From the NCBI GenBank assembly GCA_030426465.1, contig JAUHYK010000005.1, positions 26,340 to 90,339 on the forward strand: a stretch of DNA of 64,000 nt, in the 5' to 3' direction. The position numbers and the translations under genes were made by a program. Position 1 is the stretch's first letter. Every line of letters starts with the position of its first letter. Below are positions 62,547 through 64,000 of this stretch, in pieces. Source of the DNA: Alphaproteobacteria bacterium. GTDB taxonomy: Bacteria; Pseudomonadota; Alphaproteobacteria; Caulobacterales; Parvularculaceae. The notes under the pieces are model-generated. The model was not told the origin of the DNA. It saw only the letters and a program-made list of their open reading frames with translations, and made no database searches.

Positions 62547-63752
62547 TTACGAGGTGATTCGCTCCGCATTTGCCAAATCACAGAGCGTATCCGCCCACCA
62601 CGCCGCCATTTTCACGCGCTCATCCCAATAGGCGGCGCGGTGGTAGGCCCGGCGTATTTCATCGGCGCCGACATGTGCAAGCTCCGCTTCGATGGCGTCG
62701 GGAGACCACTTGCCGCTTTCATTCAACAAGCTGGAGGCGCTCGCCCGGAAGCCGTGCGATGTGCATTCTTCTTTGGTGAAGCCCATGCGCCGTAGCGCGG
62801 TATTCATCGTGTTTTCGCTGATGGGCTTACCCTTAGCCCAAGGCGACGGGAAAACCAGCTCCCCGCTTGAATTGAGGTGCCGCAATTCCTTGAGCAATTC
62901 GACGGCTTGGGAGGGTAGGGGTTTGACGTGCGGGCGGCGCATTTTCATGCGTTCTGTGGGAATGCTCCAGGTTGCCGCGTCGAGGTCGAATTCGTTCCAC
63001 TTGGCGAGCCGCAATTCGCCGGGCCGGGGATACAAAAGCGCCATCAGCTTTAGAGCCGTCCGCGTTTCCGGGGTTCCGGAGGTGTAGCCCCATATCGCTC
63101 TTACAAGCGCCGCAAAGCCGTCGGCGTCAGTGATAGCCGCCATGTGTACCGTTTTTGGTGTGATGAGGGCGCCGCGTAGGCCGGAGGTCGGATCATTGGA
63201 CGCCCGCGCGGTGGCGACCGCATAGCGAAACACTTGGCCAATTGCGGACCGCATCCGTTTCGCCGTCTCGTAGTTTCCCTTGGCTTCCACCTTGCGGAGA
63301 ACGGAAAGGATGTCTGCGGCGGTGATGGCCTCAATCGGTTGGTTTTCAAGATCAGTTCTCGCAAGGCTTAAAAGCCATCGCTTCTTGTCCGTTGTCCTTG
63401 CGGCCAGCCCGTCCTTTTCACCTTTCGCCAGCAATTCATCTGCGATCTTCCCGAAGGTGTGCTCGCTTAATGCGCGTTGCTGCGCCACCTCAGCTTTTGA
63501 ATGGGCGAGCGGGTCCATCCCGTCCGCCAGCAGGGTCTTGGCGTCTTGCCGCTTTGCGCGGGCGCTCGCGAGGGAGGTGGCCGGATAGGCTCCAAAGGAC
63601 AGGAGCTTTTGCTTGCCGTCATGACGGTAGGCCATGCGCCAGAGTTTTGAGCCATTGGGCCTGACTTCGACAAACAGCCCACCGCCATCGCTCTTACGAA
63701 ATGGCTTGTTTTCGGGCTTCAGGCGGCGAATTTGAAAGTCTGTAAGGGGCAT
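62547..63752 (-). CDS. int: P4-type tyrosine integrase
   Basis: A 401-residue phage-type integrase. N-terminal arm-binding domain starting MPLTDFQIRRLKPENKPFRKSDGGGLFVEVRPNG, catalytic Arg in RPGELRLAKWNEFD, H-x-x-R in CTSHGFRASASSLLNE, and a C-terminal His/Tyr region LAHVGADEIRRAYHRAAYWDERVKMAAWW. ATG at 63752 falls on the edge of the 23-base repeat; upstream frame to 63827 reads through the repeat boxes and is rejected. It is adjacent to the tRNA-Leu gene, the probable integration target. Confidence 0.93.
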   Translation of the reverse strand: MPLTDFQIRRLKPENKPFRKSDGGGLFVEVRPNGSKLWRMAYRHDGKQKLLSFGAYPATSLASARAKRQDAKTLLADGMDPLAHSKAEVAQQRALSEHTFGKIADELLAKGEKDGLAARTTDKKRWLLSLARTDLENQPIEAITAADILSVLRKVEAKGNYETAKRMRSAIGQVFRYAVATARASNDPTSGLRGALITPKTVHMAAITDADGFAALVRAIWGYTSGTPETRTALKLMALLYPRPGELRLAKWNEFDLDAATWSIPTERMKMRRPHVKPLPSQAVELLKELRHLNSSGELVFPSPWAKGKPISENTMNTALRRMGFTKEECTSHGFRASASSLLNESGKWSPDAIEAELAHVGADEIRRAYHRAAYWDERVKMAAWWADTLCDLANAERITS

Positions 63753-63848
63753 TGTTGGTATATTTGTTGGTACCGAGGCCTGAATATAGGTGCGCGAGGC
63801 CGACGATACCAACAAATGTACCAACAAATGGGCAGGATACCAACAAAT
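63752..63848. repeat. right-end cluster of ACCAACAAAT boxes
   Basis: Two inverted boxes in 63752-63774 (identical in reverse to 42356-42378) and three direct boxes at 63806-63817, 63818-63829 and 63837-63848. This clustering upstream of the integrase gene and near the tRNA is the expected layout of arm-type binding sites for integrase or excisionase. Confidence 0.75.
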
Positions 63849-63937
63849 CCCGCCGGACCGCGTCGGACGGGGGCTTGCATCAATTCGCTGTTTTTATTGA
63901 CGTTTTGGAGTTCGCCGGATTGTGGAAAACTCAATTC

Positions 63938-64000
63938 TGGTGCCCAGGAGAAGACTCGAACTTCCACGACCGTAAGGCCACTGGCACCTGAAGCCAGCGC
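63938..64000 (-). tRNA. tRNA-Leu (anticodon CAG), 5' part outside the window
   Basis: On the minus strand the sequence ends with TTCTCCTGGGCACCA, preceded by a T-arm (GGAAG, TTCGAGT loop, CTTCT) and a long variable arm, the class II architecture of tRNA-Leu. The anticodon loop TTCAGGT is read at the window edge. The gene continues beyond position 64000. It is the likely attachment site for the adjacent integrase. Confidence 0.85.

Overview
The window reads as alphaproteobacterial chromosome. It has a bias towards G and C, a hopanoid gene (squalene-hopene cyclase), an F1-ATPase zeta-type inhibitor (DUF1476 family, known from alphaproteobacteria), a PurS/PurQ-type FGAM synthase, and a two-gene pair that includes the HNE_0200 family first named in Hyphomonas. 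A Hyphomonadaceae- or Parvularculaceae-like organism is a reasonable guess, but this is inferred from gene families and not from a marker phylogeny.

Positions 1-16.1 kb are core-like. They hold squalene-hopene cyclase, a lipoprotein pair (diheme cytochrome plus parallel beta-helix protein), an exported amidase, and a purine run in which purS and purQ are separated by a methyltransferase and a RutB-like hydrolase. Next come purC, the zeta subunit, a LysE exporter, an SDR dehydrogenase, LemA, a GNAT acetyltransferase, an Asp/Glu racemase and an M48 protease.

Positions 16.1-26.2 kb are the most interesting part. I read them as an amyloid- or adhesin-like export system resembling Fap. It comprises an outer-membrane barrel protein with coiled coil and LysM (FapF-like), a sigma54 activator, a membrane-anchored trypsin-like protease, a 619-residue very acidic D/N/S repeat protein behind a near-consensus sigma54 promoter, two small proteins with double-glycine-type processing sites, and a periplasmic C39 peptidase (FapD-like) encoded between those two.

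Positions 26.2-42.1 kb hold a NarL-type two-component pair and a stress/anaerobiosis-type cluster: AMP/thymidine phosphorylase, PRPP-synthase-like protein, beta-CASP nuclease, UspA behind an FNR/DNR-type palindrome, a flippase-like protein, a cation P-type ATPase with an apparent N-terminal frameshift, and a host-attachment-family protein. An HlyD/FtsX/ATPase ABC exporter follows.

From about 42.28 kb to the partial tRNA-Leu at 63.94 kb lies an integrated element or a tandem pair of them. There are tRNA-end-like sequences at both edges, repeated ACCAACAAAT boxes near both ends, and a second diverged copy of the left end at 49.4-49.6 kb. The cargo is a RAYT/REP remnant, an RHS polymorphic toxin with a candidate immunity gene, a broken hsdM, and a compact five-gene restriction-like operon (MmeI-like methyltransferase, membrane protein, NucS-like nuclease, SF2 helicase, GIY-YIG nuclease). 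A zinc-ribbon protein, a UvrD-family helicase, two tyrosine integrases, AlpA and an HTH/zinc-ribbon protein complete it.

All assignments come from reading motifs and gene order by eye. No database search was run.
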